Shown here piece after piece: positions 33,789-43,170 of a DNA stretch of 64,000 bases. Positions within the stretch are counted from its first letter, which is position 1; each line of letters starts with the position of its first letter. The stretch is from Flavobacterium sp. ACN6. Its GTDB lineage: Bacteria; Bacteroidota; Bacteroidia; Flavobacteriales; Flavobacteriaceae. The position numbers and the translations under genes are program-made. The DNA lies in assembly GCF_002304005.1 (NCBI RefSeq), contig NZ_MRCQ01000010.1, forward strand, positions 62,001-126,000, in the 5' to 3' direction. The notes below the pieces were generated by a model, which saw nothing but the letters and a program-made list of their open reading frames with translations, searched no databases and was not told where the DNA came from.

Positions 33789-35552
33789 CTATTCATCTCG
33801 TTTAAAACTCCCTTCATCTGGATATTTTATAGTCCCTTTTAATTCTTCGATGCGTTTCGGATCAAATTCAGGGATATGGAGTTCGTTGTTTTCTTTCCAC
33901 TTTTTAACTGTTTCTGAAACTTTTGCCGCTTTTTCAATTGATACTGTAGTGTCACGAGCCATATAAAGTGTCTGCGATGGATATGCCAGCGATGTACCGC
34001 TGCTTTCAATTATATCCATCATTCTTAATAGTAAATCCTCCTGAACTTCCTGAGACTTTTCAAAATTAACCGCTTCAATATAAGCTGTGATCTCCACTTT
34101 TAAGGCATCGGTTGTAATTCCTGTAAAGCGTACCACGGGAGATGAATTCAGTACTGCAGGATGAGCATATAGTAAAGACTTAAGTTCTACCAATAAATAG
34201 CGCATCTGATCTGGCGCCGTATCCATTCTGAAATTAAAAATCGGATTAAAGATAAAACGGTCCCGATGTGCAAAGTTTTCTATTTTACTGGCTGATAACT
34301 GCCCGTTAGGAATAGTAACAATGGTGCGCGCAGAAGTGCGAAGCATGGTAGAACGCATTCCTATAGATTCTACCGTTCCTTTAATATCATCTACACGGCA
34401 GTAATCACCTACTCGCAACGGCTGATCAGCAATAAGACTCACACTTCCTACAAAGTTTTCTATAGTTTTTTGTGCTCCAAGAGCCAAGGCAATACCTCCA
34501 ATACCCAGCGCTGCAAGTCCCGCTGTTACATCAACACCAATAATTCCCAGTATCGCTATAATTCCAATAAAAACGATAGCTACTTTTGTCGTACGGCTTA
34601 AAAATAATATCGCCGATACAGCAGAAATTCGCCCTCGTCTGTTCATTCTGCTTCGCGTATACATGCTTACAAAATCAGTTAACCTCCAAAGCAATATTAG
34701 AAAAGCAACAATTCCAATAGTGATTATAATAATACTGAAACGCTGGCGTACAATGATAGAAATTCCCATTCGCTGGGTTAATGCGACAAACAAAATTACC
34801 GTTGTGTACATAAGAACGGGAAGTGAGAAAGCTTCTATAACAGCTGTACCTTTTTCACTGGCAGCTTTCTTCCATACTTTTTGTATGACATAAACTGCTA
34901 CAAAAAGTAGCAATCTGGAAAGTAAATACGACAACACGGTCATAATCACTACTACTGCCCAATGGCCTATTGGAACATTTCCTAATTTTCGTTCTTTTAA
35001 AACTGTCGGCAGTACGCGGTCTAAAAAAGTCTTTTCTCCCGAAACGTCAGCCGAAACAATTGATTCTACAGTTTCAGCTGAAAAAAGCCATAAAGGCGGC
35101 TGACTATCATCGGACTGGTTTTCTACATAAAGTCTTATAGCTGTTTTACCTGTTGTTATAGTTCCAACTAGATCAACTCCCGCTGCCAGATCATCATCTG
35201 TGCGTCCCGTTTCTTTATTGCTGATAATGGAAGATGGGGAAAGATTTCCTCCCTTGTCCAAAAGCTGCTGAAAAGTCTCGGCTATTTTTATTCTTTCAGC
35301 TGTTCGACGGTAAGATCGTTTGCTTAAAACAAAATACTGGCTCGCACGTATATAATTCTGATCGCCAATTGCCTTAATAAATCCGTTAACAGTTCCCTGC
35401 GGAGTTCTTCTTCCCAGAGAATCTTCCGGCTCTTTTAGAGGTTCTTCAACTGGAGATTTACCAGAACCTAACAATTGTGCTGTCACTCCATAGGGTTGTA
35501 ACAACAGAGCCAGAAGCATATAAAACAGTAAACGCTTAACATTTAAAACCAT
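33789..35552 (-). CDS. MscS-family mechanosensitive channel with periplasmic domain
   Basis: 587 residues. A signal peptide (to about 25, PYGVTAQ) is followed by a soluble region containing GTVNGFIKAIGDQNY, then about five membrane helices. The pore helix AALGIGGIALALGAQKTIENF is the TM3 signature of MscS, followed by VGDYCRVDDIKGTVESIGMRSTMLRT (beta domain) and a cytoplasmic alpha/beta vestibule. It releases solutes on hypo-osmotic shock at the inner membrane. An 80-residue C-terminal tail extends beyond the usual domain. The gene seems monocistronic. Confidence 0.93.
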   Translation of the reverse strand: MVLNVKRLLFYMLLALLLQPYGVTAQLLGSGKSPVEEPLKEPEDSLGRRTPQGTVNGFIKAIGDQNYIRASQYFVLSKRSYRRTAERIKIAETFQQLLDKGGNLSPSSIISNKETGRTDDDLAAGVDLVGTITTGKTAIRLYVENQSDDSQPPLWLFSAETVESIVSADVSGEKTFLDRVLPTVLKERKLGNVPIGHWAVVVIMTVLSYLLSRLLLFVAVYVIQKVWKKAASEKGTAVIEAFSLPVLMYTTVILFVALTQRMGISIIVRQRFSIIIITIGIVAFLILLWRLTDFVSMYTRSRMNRRGRISAVSAILFLSRTTKVAIVFIGIIAILGIIGVDVTAGLAALGIGGIALALGAQKTIENFVGSVSLIADQPLRVGDYCRVDDIKGTVESIGMRSTMLRTSARTIVTIPNGQLSASKIENFAHRDRFIFNPIFNFRMDTAPDQMRYLLVELKSLLYAHPAVLNSSPVVRFTGITTDALKVEITAYIEAVNFEKSQEVQEDLLLRMMDIIESSGTSLAYPSQTLYMARDTTVSIEKAAKVSETVKKWKENNELHIPEFDPKRIEELKGTIKYPDEGSFKRDE

Positions 35553-35695
35553 AATCTTATTTCTTTTTCAGCAGTTTATCTACTAAAAATAAGAAATTAT
35601 AAAAGATAAATAAAATCCCGTAAGAGAAAATTAAGCTTAACAATAGCACTTTTATGAGTTTTTTAGACTGTTTGTTGATCTTTCATGTTCAATTA

Positions 35696-36133
35696 TCAAT
35701 CAGCTTTGTATTTATTATTCCAATACAACATCAGCATTAAAGTAACAATTACACAGGAAGCACTTCCTTCAAATAAAAGTGAGAGACAATAAGTTGGCAC
35801 CGATGGATCGCCCCCAAACATAAACGCCTGCGATAATGATTTTACATAGGCATCTCCACCTCTAGCATAACTATAAATAACCAATGCAACAATACTTAAC
35901 ATCACACCTGTAAAAGCTGTAAGCAATGCAGATACAGCATTCAAAATAAAATTAGTGTTACCATCTTTACGATTCATCTGCAAGGTTCTGTTTACGCCAT
36001 AAAAAATGAAAAATACGTTTAATAAGCGTAGATAAAATATGTGGGACAATCCTAAAACTTCCAGTAGTACAAAAAAAACTGCTATTAATAAAAAAATATA
36101 AAATCCGTTAATTATTTCATTAGATACTTTCAT
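35696..36133 (-). CDS. Small four-helix membrane protein, unknown
   Basis: 145 residues with about four hydrophobic segments (IFLLIAVFFVLLEVLG, LLNVFFIFYGVNRTL, AVSALLTAFTGVMLSIVALVIYSYA and a final SCVIVTLMLMLYW). The middle loop has GGDAYVKSLSQAFMFGGDPS. No family is recognised. It lies 143 bp upstream of, and in the same direction as, the MscS gene, so co-transcription is possible but unproven. Confidence 0.78.
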   Translation of the reverse strand: MKVSNEIINGFYIFLLIAVFFVLLEVLGLSHIFYLRLLNVFFIFYGVNRTLQMNRKDGNTNFILNAVSALLTAFTGVMLSIVALVIYSYARGGDAYVKSLSQAFMFGGDPSVPTYCLSLLFEGSASCVIVTLMLMLYWNNKYKAD

Positions 36134-36349
36134 GATTTTCTCGATTTAAAATTTAATAATTCCATAAAAAAAATTTAACATAAGTAACTAAAAAGTTAAA
36201 AGTAATCTGTTGTATTATTCTATAATCAATATTATAAAATACCCACACATAAACAACTGATAATAATACAATTACAAACTAAAAAACTATAATCAATCTC
36301 ATTATATAGTGTTTAATTTTATGGATATTAATTTTAAAAATTTATTATC

Positions 36350-36697
36350 ATGAATACTTCAAATAAAAACAGCAAATCAGATAAAGAATCTATTACTCCT
36401 GAAGCTATGGAAACAACAAAAGATACAGCAGTTAAGCAGCATCAAAATGATGAAAATGCTGATAAAGACCAGTACAATCACATTAAAGATAAAAACATAT
36501 CTAACAGGGAAACGATTGACGATAATGATGATATTAATCCAAACTTTGAAGAAAACACTCAACTGAACCACGAACTGGATGAAGAGTTAAAAAACAATAA
36601 TGATCCAAATAGAAGAACCTTGGATGAATATAATGCAGTCACGCCGGATAATCCGAAATATGATGATGGTAAGGAGAAAGTGAAGAGTGAAGAGTGA
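36350..36697 (+). CDS. Small highly hydrophilic acidic protein
   Basis: 115 residues, about half Asp, Glu, Asn and Lys, with no hydrophobic core; likely intrinsically disordered. It has repeated themes such as NRETIDDNDDINPNFEENTQ and NRRTLDEYNAVTPDNP. Similar small stress-associated hydrophilic proteins occur in Flavobacteria, but I can assign no function. Its last codons run into the tandem-repeat tract at 36680, so its C terminus may vary between strains. Confidence 0.7.
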   Translation: MNTSNKNSKSDKESITPEAMETTKDTAVKQHQNDENADKDQYNHIKDKNISNRETIDDNDDINPNFEENTQLNHELDEELKNNNDPNRRTLDEYNAVTPDNPKYDDGKEKVKSEE

Positions 36698-36802
36698 AAT
36701 GTGAAATGTGAAATGTGGAATTGGAATTTGGAATTGGAATTTGGAATTGGAATTTGGAATTTGAAATTTGAAATTTAGAATTTAGAATTTAGAATTTAGA
36801 AT
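36680..36802. repeat. Degenerate tandem short-repeat tract
   Basis: Units change along the tract: GTGAAGA, then GTGAAAT, GGAATTT/GGAATTG, GAAATTT and TAGAATTT, about 6-8 bp each. The stretch covers the 3' end of the gene at 36350 and about 100 bp beyond. It looks slippage-generated. Confidence 0.8.
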
Positions 36803-36838
36803 ATAAATAGTAATTAGCAGAAACTAAAAGACGTTTAT

Positions 36839-36846
36839 TATCTTTG
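36839..36846 (+). promoter_or_regulatory. TATCTTTG -7 promoter element
   Basis: A perfect TAnnTTTG, 40 bp before the MFS gene and directly after the repeat tract. Confidence 0.5.
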
Positions 36847-36886
36847 TTAGTATCTTAAAATTTGGAATGCCATAAAAAAATATAAT

Positions 36887-38296
36887 ATGAAAGAAATTAT
36901 TGGGGCGCAAACTAATGAATCTATCAAAAAAGTACTTCCTATTATCTTGGCAACTTCCATTTTTATGCAGATGCTGGATTCTACTATTCTTAATACTTCA
37001 ATAACTGCTATTGCGAGGGATCTAAACGAATCACCTTTGGAAATGCAGAATGCAATTATCAGTTACGTATTAACACTGGCACTTTTTATGCCTGTAAGTG
37101 GGTTTCTGTCTGACAAATTTGGAACAAGGAAAGTCTTTATTTGTGCATTGCTGTTATTTAGTATCGGCTCTTTGCTCTGCGCCCTTTCGCAGTCTTTAAC
37201 CCATTTGGTTTTTGCACGTGTGGTTCAGGGTATCGGAGGAAGTTTAATGACTCCTGTCGGCAAACTGGCGCTGATTCGAACATTTCCAAAAAGAGAATTG
37301 CTAAAGGCGATGAATTTTGCCATTATACCAGCTTTGATTGGTCCTGTTTTAGGGCCTTTAGTGGGTGGCTATATGGTAGACTATTTGTCTTGGCATTGGA
37401 TTTTTCTAATCAATATCCCTTTCGGATTAATTGGTATTATTCTAAGTTTGAAATACATGCCAGATTATAAATCTCCAATAATCGATTTTGATTTAAAAGG
37501 TTTCTTGATTTTTGCGGCAGCTTCGCTCCTTTTGTCCATTTCTTTAGAATTGTTCGGTAATACTGTGCATTTGTCGCCTGTTTTACTTATTCTAATGTCT
37601 GGGTTTCTAATGCTTTACTGGTATTATCGTCATGCAATAACAGACAATAATCCTATTTTTCCTTTAAATCTTTTTCAAGTACGAACTTTTCGTGTGGGTA
37701 TAATTGGCAATATAGCAACCCGACTTGGTTACAGTTCTATTCCGCTTTTGCTTCCAATGATGATTCAAATTGCTTACGGAAAGTCAGCAGTTGTTTCAGG
37801 ATGGATTGTTGCACCAATGGCTCTAACGGCGATTTTTGGAAAATCGGCTGTCATTAAAATCTTAAATACTTACGGATATCGAAAAACCCTGATGGTAAAT
37901 ACTTTTATAATTGGAGTCGTAATCTGCGCACTTGCCATACCTAATATTCATACTTCTATCTACTGGTATATTCCTATAATCTGTATTTTAGGATTTTTTA
38001 ACTCGATACAATTTACCGCGATGAATTCTATTTCTATCGCAGATTTAAGAGTGTATCATACCAGCAGCGGTAATTCTCTGGTCTCTGTAAATCAACAGCT
38101 CGCAATTGGTTTTGGAATTGCTTTAGGATTATTGGTTCTTAAAATTTTTCAAGGTGATGTAAAACTCATCCATAACGAAATTCACAATGCTTTCCGTTAC
38201 ACCTTTTTAGTGGTGGGTTCGCTGACAATATTGTCTGGAGTGGTTTTTAGAAGACTTCATTTTAAAGATGGAGACAATTTAAAAACTGCGGATTAA
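36887..38296 (+). CDS. MFS drug-efflux transporter (EmrB/QacA, DHA2 type)
   Basis: 469 residues with 12-14 membrane helices. DHA2-family motifs are FMQMLDSTILNTSITAIARDL in the first helix, FLSDKFGTRKVFI (motif A), RVVQGIGGSLMTPVG (motif B) and PALIGPVLGPLVGGYMVDYLSWHWIFLINIP (motif C). It exports a hydrophobic or cationic toxic compound by proton antiport across the inner membrane. No fused or adjacent membrane-fusion protein is present. It stands alone between the tandem-repeat tract and the flavohemoglobin gene. Confidence 0.93.
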   Translation: MKEIIGAQTNESIKKVLPIILATSIFMQMLDSTILNTSITAIARDLNESPLEMQNAIISYVLTLALFMPVSGFLSDKFGTRKVFICALLLFSIGSLLCALSQSLTHLVFARVVQGIGGSLMTPVGKLALIRTFPKRELLKAMNFAIIPALIGPVLGPLVGGYMVDYLSWHWIFLINIPFGLIGIILSLKYMPDYKSPIIDFDLKGFLIFAAASLLLSISLELFGNTVHLSPVLLILMSGFLMLYWYYRHAITDNNPIFPLNLFQVRTFRVGIIGNIATRLGYSSIPLLLPMMIQIAYGKSAVVSGWIVAPMALTAIFGKSAVIKILNTYGYRKTLMVNTFIIGVVICALAIPNIHTSIYWYIPIICILGFFNSIQFTAMNSISIADLRVYHTSSGNSLVSVNQQLAIGFGIALGLLVLKIFQGDVKLIHNEIHNAFRYTFLVVGSLTILSGVVFRRLHFKDGDNLKTAD

Positions 38297-38447
38297 CCAG
38301 TCTTTTATATTCTATTGCTTTTTATTTTTTGTGCTCTTATGATTTCAATCATAAAACGCGGCATTGGTGTCTACTTAAATTTGCAGAAGAGGAAAATTAA
38401 TTCCACTAAATGCAATATTTAAAATATAAAATCCTAAATATCACACC

Positions 38448-39656
38448 ATGAATGCACATCAAAAAGAACTCATCAAAGCTACTATTCCAATTTTAAGATC
38501 TAGTGGCGAGGACCTGACTAATTATTTCTATGCCAGAATGTTTACACATCATCCCGAATTGAGAAATATGTTTAATATGGGAAATCAGGCAAATGGAAGA
38601 CAAAAATCTGCCTTGGCAAATGCGGTACTTGCGTATGCCGAAAACATTGATAATCCAGAAGTACTTATAGGGGTTCTTAAAGGAATTGGCACCAAACACA
38701 GAAGTCTTAACATTCAGCCTGATCAATACAAAATAGTTGGAACTCATCTCATCGCCTCTATAGGAGAAGTGGTGGGAGATGCAGCAACACCCGAAATTCT
38801 AGACGCATGGAGAACAGCTTTTTACCAGCTTGCACAGATAATGATTGACATCGAAAAAGGATTGTATGCTGAAAATGCAGCAAAACTAGGAAGCTGGAGC
38901 GGATGGAGAAAATTTATTATCAAAAAAATTGTCGAAGAGTCTGCTGAAATAAAATCTTTTTACCTCTATCCAGAAGATGGCAACGAAATTACTGATTTCC
39001 ATTCAGGGCAGTTTGTAAGCGTTCAGGTTTTTGTTGAAGAGCTTGGACTATTACAGCCAAGACAGTACAGCCTTTCAAGCGCGTTTAACCCTGAATATTA
39101 CAGAATTTCAGTTAAAAAAGAAACTGGAATTGGATCTAATCCTTCAGGTTTAGTTTCCAATACACTACACGGAAAATCAGAAGGTGATGTAATTTCACTT
39201 TCAGCTCCTGCTGGAATTTTTCATCTCGAAAAAGATTCCGAAAATCCTCTTGTATTGATAAGCGGCGGAGTCGGTTTTACTCCTATGCTGAGCATGCTGG
39301 AAACCAACCTTAATTCTCTTCAGAATAAAAAAACAGTATGGATTCACGGCTGTAGAAATGAATCGGTACATGCTTTTAAAAATCAAATCGATGCATTGAA
39401 GAACGAAGCAAAATGGCTTGAAACCTTTACATTTTATGATACTGTAGAAAGTCATCATGATACCGATAAAATAATACAAGGACGAGTAGATTTGAACAAA
39501 TGCAAAGATGCTGTATTACTGTATCAGGCGAAATATTATATATGCGGTCCTGAAATGTTTATCAAAGCGCAGTACGATTCCTTAATCGGTTTGAATGTAA
39601 AGCAGGAAAATATATTCTATGAAGAATTTGGCCCGCAGCTGATAAGTCTTAATTAA
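38448..39656 (+). CDS. hmp: Flavohemoglobin (nitric oxide dioxygenase)
   Basis: 402 residues, the standard Hmp length. The globin domain (1-135) has YARMFTHHPELRNMFN and proximal His in GTKHRSLNI. The FAD domain has PRQYSLSSAF, and the NAD domain has LISGGVGFTPMLSML and a C-terminal NIFYEEFGP. It converts NO to nitrate with O2 and NADH in the cytoplasm. The small DUF2798-like gene starts 2 nt after its stop. Confidence 0.95.
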   Translation: MNAHQKELIKATIPILRSSGEDLTNYFYARMFTHHPELRNMFNMGNQANGRQKSALANAVLAYAENIDNPEVLIGVLKGIGTKHRSLNIQPDQYKIVGTHLIASIGEVVGDAATPEILDAWRTAFYQLAQIMIDIEKGLYAENAAKLGSWSGWRKFIIKKIVEESAEIKSFYLYPEDGNEITDFHSGQFVSVQVFVEELGLLQPRQYSLSSAFNPEYYRISVKKETGIGSNPSGLVSNTLHGKSEGDVISLSAPAGIFHLEKDSENPLVLISGGVGFTPMLSMLETNLNSLQNKKTVWIHGCRNESVHAFKNQIDALKNEAKWLETFTFYDTVESHHDTDKIIQGRVDLNKCKDAVLLYQAKYYICGPEMFIKAQYDSLIGLNVKQENIFYEEFGPQLISLN

Positions 39657-39658
39657 AA

Positions 39659-39856
39659 ATGACTGCCTTTTTCTCCATAGGAAAAACTTCCATAAAGTTT
39701 TGGAAAAATATAATTACAGCTTTTTTTGTCACCTTATCATTAGCCTGTATTAACTGCCAAGATAAATCTGAATTTTTATTTTTCTGGATGCGTTCATGGT
39801 TTATAGCTGCATTTATAACCAATATATTTTCATTTATTGTATTTCGCAATAAGTAA
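39659..39856 (+). CDS. Small DUF2798-like membrane protein
   Basis: 65 residues with two membrane helices (KNIITAFFVTLSLACIN and WFIAAFITNIFSFIVF) and the WMRSWFIAAFITN segment that suggests DUF2798. The start is 2 nt after hmp, so the gene is probably translated from the hmp message. A strong terminator follows at 39867. Function unknown; the call rests on helix layout and the RSW motif. Confidence 0.72.
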   Translation: MTAFFSIGKTSIKFWKNIITAFFVTLSLACINCQDKSEFLFFWMRSWFIAAFITNIFSFIVFRNK

Positions 39857-39866
39857 TAAAAATGAA

Positions 39867-39893
39867 AGAAGCCTTCAAAATATGAAGGCTTCT
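39867..39893. terminator. Terminator after the hmp pair
   Basis: AGAAGCCTTC pairs with GAAGGCTTCT around AAAATAT, then TTTAT. It lies between convergent transcripts. Confidence 0.85.
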
Positions 39894-39948
39894 TTATAAT
39901 TTAAAATCTTTAATTGTTGGAAGCAATTACTTACTCCAAAAGCATATT

Positions 39949-40986
39949 TTACTTTGACGTATCTTTTAAAAATTTAATAAGACCTGTCATATAAGTCTGC
40001 TGATCATCATACATCGCCATATGACTTCCTTTCTCACAATACAAATACGTTCCGTTTTTAACTTGTGTCGCTATCCATTTCATGTGTTCCGGATCCATTG
40101 TATCATATTTTGCTCCAATAGATAATGTTGGTACTGTGATTTTTGGAAGTTCTTTTGTAACATCCCATTTTTCAAGTTTACCTGACAAGCCGAATTCGCT
40201 TGGCCCCTGCATCGTTACATACAATGACTGATTAATTTTACCAAATGATCGATTAACAGGCTCTGGCCAAAGACTTGGATCTAAACGTAAGATATGTTTT
40301 GAATAAAAATTAGGAAGAAGCAATTCCATATATTCTGGATTTTCAAAATCTTTCTTTTCTTCGATTTTCCTAATTTTGGCCAGAACTTTTGGATCCATCT
40401 GTTTTGCTAATACCTCATCTGCATATTTATCATATTCTATCGCACTCATCATCATATTTGAAATAATGAGTCCTTTAAGATTCTGCTGATACTTAAGCGC
40501 ATATTGTGCCGCTAAAATTCCTCCCCAAGAGTGCCCTAATAAATAAAAATTGTCTTTGTCTAATTTTAACGCCTGACGCACCTGCTCTACTTCTTCTACA
40601 AAACGAGGCAGATCCCAAAGGGCTGTATCATCTGGATTATCAGAATTTCCCGTTCCTAATTGATCGTAGTAAATAAACTCAATTCCTTCTGCAGGCAAAA
40701 AACTTTCCATGCATTCAAAATATTCATGAGTTGCTCCTGGACCGCCGTTAAGAAGCAGTAATTTAATTTTTGGATTATTCCCAATTCTCTTCGTCCAAAC
40801 ATTAAACTTTCCTTTTGGCGTGCTGATTTGCACAATCTTTACACCACCTGTTTTTATTCCAGAAGTAGTATCGGTGAAATAATAACCAGCAGTTGCCGTT
40901 TCCTTTTCTAAGTTATTCTCCTTTTTGCATCCATTCAAAAACAAGGTAAGAAAGGCCAGCAAAAAAATATTTTTATAAGCAGTCAT
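39949..40986 (-). CDS. Proline-iminopeptidase-type lipoprotein hydrolase
   Basis: 345 residues. The lipoprotein signal ends at Cys20 (LTLFLNGC). The fold follows the prolyl aminopeptidase family: LLLLNGGPGATHEYFE (oxyanion GGPG), FIYYDQLGTGNSD, LLGHSWGGILAAQYA (nucleophilic Ser), GAKYDTMDP (Asp) and KGSHMAMYDD (His). It should hydrolyse N-terminal proline peptides or amides in the periplasm. A 91-bp gap separates it from the upstream hydrolase at 41078. Confidence 0.9.
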   Translation of the reverse strand: MTAYKNIFLLAFLTLFLNGCKKENNLEKETATAGYYFTDTTSGIKTGGVKIVQISTPKGKFNVWTKRIGNNPKIKLLLLNGGPGATHEYFECMESFLPAEGIEFIYYDQLGTGNSDNPDDTALWDLPRFVEEVEQVRQALKLDKDNFYLLGHSWGGILAAQYALKYQQNLKGLIISNMMMSAIEYDKYADEVLAKQMDPKVLAKIRKIEEKKDFENPEYMELLLPNFYSKHILRLDPSLWPEPVNRSFGKINQSLYVTMQGPSEFGLSGKLEKWDVTKELPKITVPTLSIGAKYDTMDPEHMKWIATQVKNGTYLYCEKGSHMAMYDDQQTYMTGLIKFLKDTSK

Positions 40987-41077
40987 AGGCAGTATTTTAA
41001 TTTATTGATGTTTGTTTTTATGTTTGTAATTTACAAAATTTCAGCTTACTTAATTTTTATAAAATATTCTACGTGTC

Positions 41078-41938
41078 TCAAAAATTACTTAAAAATTCTC
41101 TAATTAAATTTGAAGCTGTATCATAGTGTTCTTCCAACAGAAAATGTCCTCCTTCTAATTGATGAATTTGTGCATTGGGTAAATCTTTAGCATACGCCCA
41201 TCCTCCTGCTTCTATAAACATTTTATCATTTTTTCCCCAAATAATCAGAATTTTTGGTTTATAGTTTTTAAAATAATGCTGCCATTCAGGATATAAAGCG
41301 ATATTGCTTCCATAATCACGAAACAAGGAAAGTTGAATACTATCATTGCCTGGACGATCCAAATAAAATTGATCTATGGAATAACTGTCAGGACTTATTT
41401 TTTCAGGTTCTAATGCTCCATCCAGATAAGTCCATTTCGTTGCTTCAAACTCCAAAAACATTCTTGCTCCTTTTTCTGTTTCGACACTGTTGGTTTCTAT
41501 ATAAGCGGCTAAAGGTCCAAGTGCTTCGCCAAGTCCTTCTAAATAAGCATTAGCATTTTGTACAATAAAAGACTGCACTAACTCCGGCCTGCGTAAAGCA
41601 ATTCGAAATCCAATTGGACCTCCATAATCCTGAACATAAAAATTAATGTTTTTAAGCTGGAGTTTCTCTATAAAAGATTCAATTACAAGAGACAAATTGT
41701 GAAATGTATATTGAAATTCTTTGATATCAGGCGCACTGCTCTGTCCAAAACCAGGATAATCAGGTGCGATAAGATAAAAAGAATCTGAAAGCTGTTCTAT
41801 TAGATTCCTAAACATATGCGATGAAGAAGGAAAACCATGCAGTAATAACAATACTGGTTTTTCTGCACTTCCCGCCTCACGATAAAAAATATCGAGACCG
41901 TTAATATTTACGGTTTTGTAATAAACTTGATTTTTCAT
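41078..41938 (-). CDS. Alpha/beta hydrolase (haloalkane-dehalogenase/epoxide-hydrolase-like), paralogue 1
   Basis: 286 residues. LLHGFPSSSHMFRNLIEQL, IAPDYPGFGQSSAP, YVQDYGGPIGFRIAL (nucleophile Asp, as in the dehalogenase/epoxide-hydrolase group), ILIIWGKNDKMF and EGGHFLLEEHYD (His) define the fold. It is strongly similar to the proteins at 52216 and 50843. The upstream region carries a direct-repeat motif (42087-42127) shared with 53157-53197. Dehalogenation or epoxide hydrolysis is possible from the Asp nucleophile; the substrate is unknown. Confidence 0.9.
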   Translation of the reverse strand: MKNQVYYKTVNINGLDIFYREAGSAEKPVLLLLHGFPSSSHMFRNLIEQLSDSFYLIAPDYPGFGQSSAPDIKEFQYTFHNLSLVIESFIEKLQLKNINFYVQDYGGPIGFRIALRRPELVQSFIVQNANAYLEGLGEALGPLAAYIETNSVETEKGARMFLEFEATKWTYLDGALEPEKISPDSYSIDQFYLDRPGNDSIQLSLFRDYGSNIALYPEWQHYFKNYKPKILIIWGKNDKMFIEAGGWAYAKDLPNAQIHQLEGGHFLLEEHYDTASNLIREFLSNF

Positions 41939-42086
41939 ATTATTTAAATTTAGCAGTATCTGAGTAATACTGTTTCTTTGACTACAACCACATTAAGTAA
42001 AAAACCTAAGCTCCAAATTTCTGTTTAAAATAGTGAGATTGGTTTATTAAAATGTTTCAAATTTCAGATTTATAAAAATATATTCG

Positions 42087-42127
42087 TTAGACATATTTTC
42101 CCGAATAAGTAGCAATTTTTCCTTTCT
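42087..42127 (-). promoter_or_regulatory. AraC-style direct-repeat operator candidate, copy 1
   Basis: About 32 of 41 bases match 53157-53197. Read on the minus strand, GGAAAAAT and GGGAAAAT recur with a 20-bp period, about two helical turns, like an AraC binding pair. It lies about 150-190 bp upstream of the hydrolase start at 41938. Confidence 0.6.
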
Positions 42128-42180
42128 AAAAAGATTTTTAAAATTTGAATTTAAAAACATATAAAACTACAAATCTGGGT

Positions 42181-42198
42181 TTTACGGTATATCGGCGA
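42181..42198. promoter_or_regulatory. Palindromic activator-site candidate, copy 4 (diverged)
   Basis: TTTACGG-TATA-TCGGCGA keeps the ACG/TCG core and spacing of the other copies but only part of the arms. A weak -24/-12-like sequence (GG at 42284, TTGG at 42294-42297) lies about 95 bp downstream. It is the weakest of the four. Confidence 0.4.
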
Positions 42199-42363
42199 AT
42201 TAATTAGTAAGTCTTTTTATTTCGTGAAATAAAACTCTACTCAAAAACAACAAATCATTGATTTACAATACATTAAACTACAAGGCTTGGTAATTGGCTT
42301 CTATTTTATGAGTTAACAAAATGCTGTTAACATAGCTGAAAAATAATCCAAAACTAAAAATCC

Positions 42364-43152
42364 ATGAAAAATGTATTACAATTAAAAAAGAACAGAGGAA
42401 TAGTATTTAAGATAATGCTGGCCTTATTAATTACACTGTCAGCAAACACCTTATTTGCTCAAAAACAGGTTAAGAATATCGTATTGGTACACGGAGCATT
42501 TGCTGATGGCTCCGGCTGGGAAGAAGTTTATAAAATTTTAAAAAAGAAAGGCTTTAATGTAAGTGTTGCGGCAAATCCGAATATTTCATTTTCTGAAGAT
42601 GTAGCAGCCGCAAAACGAAGTATGGATCGCTTAGACGGACAGATTATATTAGTAGGTCATTCGTATGGAGGAGCCATTATTACAGAAGCAGGAAACTCCG
42701 ATAAAGTAGCTGGTCTGGTTTATATCGCAGCTTTTGCACCTGATGCAGGAGAAACATTATTACAATTGGTACAATCTGGTCCTCCCACACCAAATTCCGG
42801 AATTGAAACGCCGTCAGCAGATGGTTTTATCTGGTATGGAAAAGCAAAATTCCACTCTGGATTTTGTGCTGATTTAAGCAAAGAAAAAGCCGACTTTATG
42901 TACGATTCCCAGGTTCCAATTGCCGCTTCTGCATTTGGAGCTACAGTAAGTAAGGCCGCCTGGAAAACCAAACCTTCATGGTATGTCGTGGCAACAGATG
43001 ATCAGACCGTGCCAATTGAAGGCGCTCGCTTCATGGCAAAAAGAGCCAATGCTAAAATAACCGAAATAAAAGCCAGTCATGCCGTATATGTGTCTCAAGC
43101 AAAAGCCGTAGCTGACGTAATAGTTCGTGCCGCTAATGAAAGTTTAAAATAA
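42364..43152 (+). CDS. Exported alpha/beta hydrolase (EstC/hydroxynitrile-lyase-like)
   Basis: 262 residues with a signal peptide (IMLALLITLSANTLFAQ). IVLVHGAFADGSGWEEVYKIL, ILVGHSYGGAIITEAG (nucleophilic Ser), VATDDQTVP (Asp) and KASHAVYVSQ (His) match the alpha/beta_6 / EstC-type group. It acts in the periplasm on an unknown ester or amide. The exported isochorismatase follows after 18 nt in the same transcript. The 424-bp upstream region shared with 41938 carries the diverged palindrome at 42181. Confidence 0.9.
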   Translation: MKNVLQLKKNRGIVFKIMLALLITLSANTLFAQKQVKNIVLVHGAFADGSGWEEVYKILKKKGFNVSVAANPNISFSEDVAAAKRSMDRLDGQIILVGHSYGGAIITEAGNSDKVAGLVYIAAFAPDAGETLLQLVQSGPPTPNSGIETPSADGFIWYGKAKFHSGFCADLSKEKADFMYDSQVPIAASAFGATVSKAAWKTKPSWYVVATDDQTVPIEGARFMAKRANAKITEIKASHAVYVSQAKAVADVIVRAANESLK

Positions 43153-43170
43153 TATAAAACCTTAAATATC

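Noticed and set aside
39649..39849. Minus-strand ORF opposite the small DUF2798-like gene
   Set aside because: The plus-strand frame has membrane helices and is coupled to hmp; the minus frame has no support.
42284..42298. Strict sigma54 promoter before the exported hydrolase
   Set aside because: GG to GC spacing is 13 rather than 12, a distance sigma54 normally does not tolerate.
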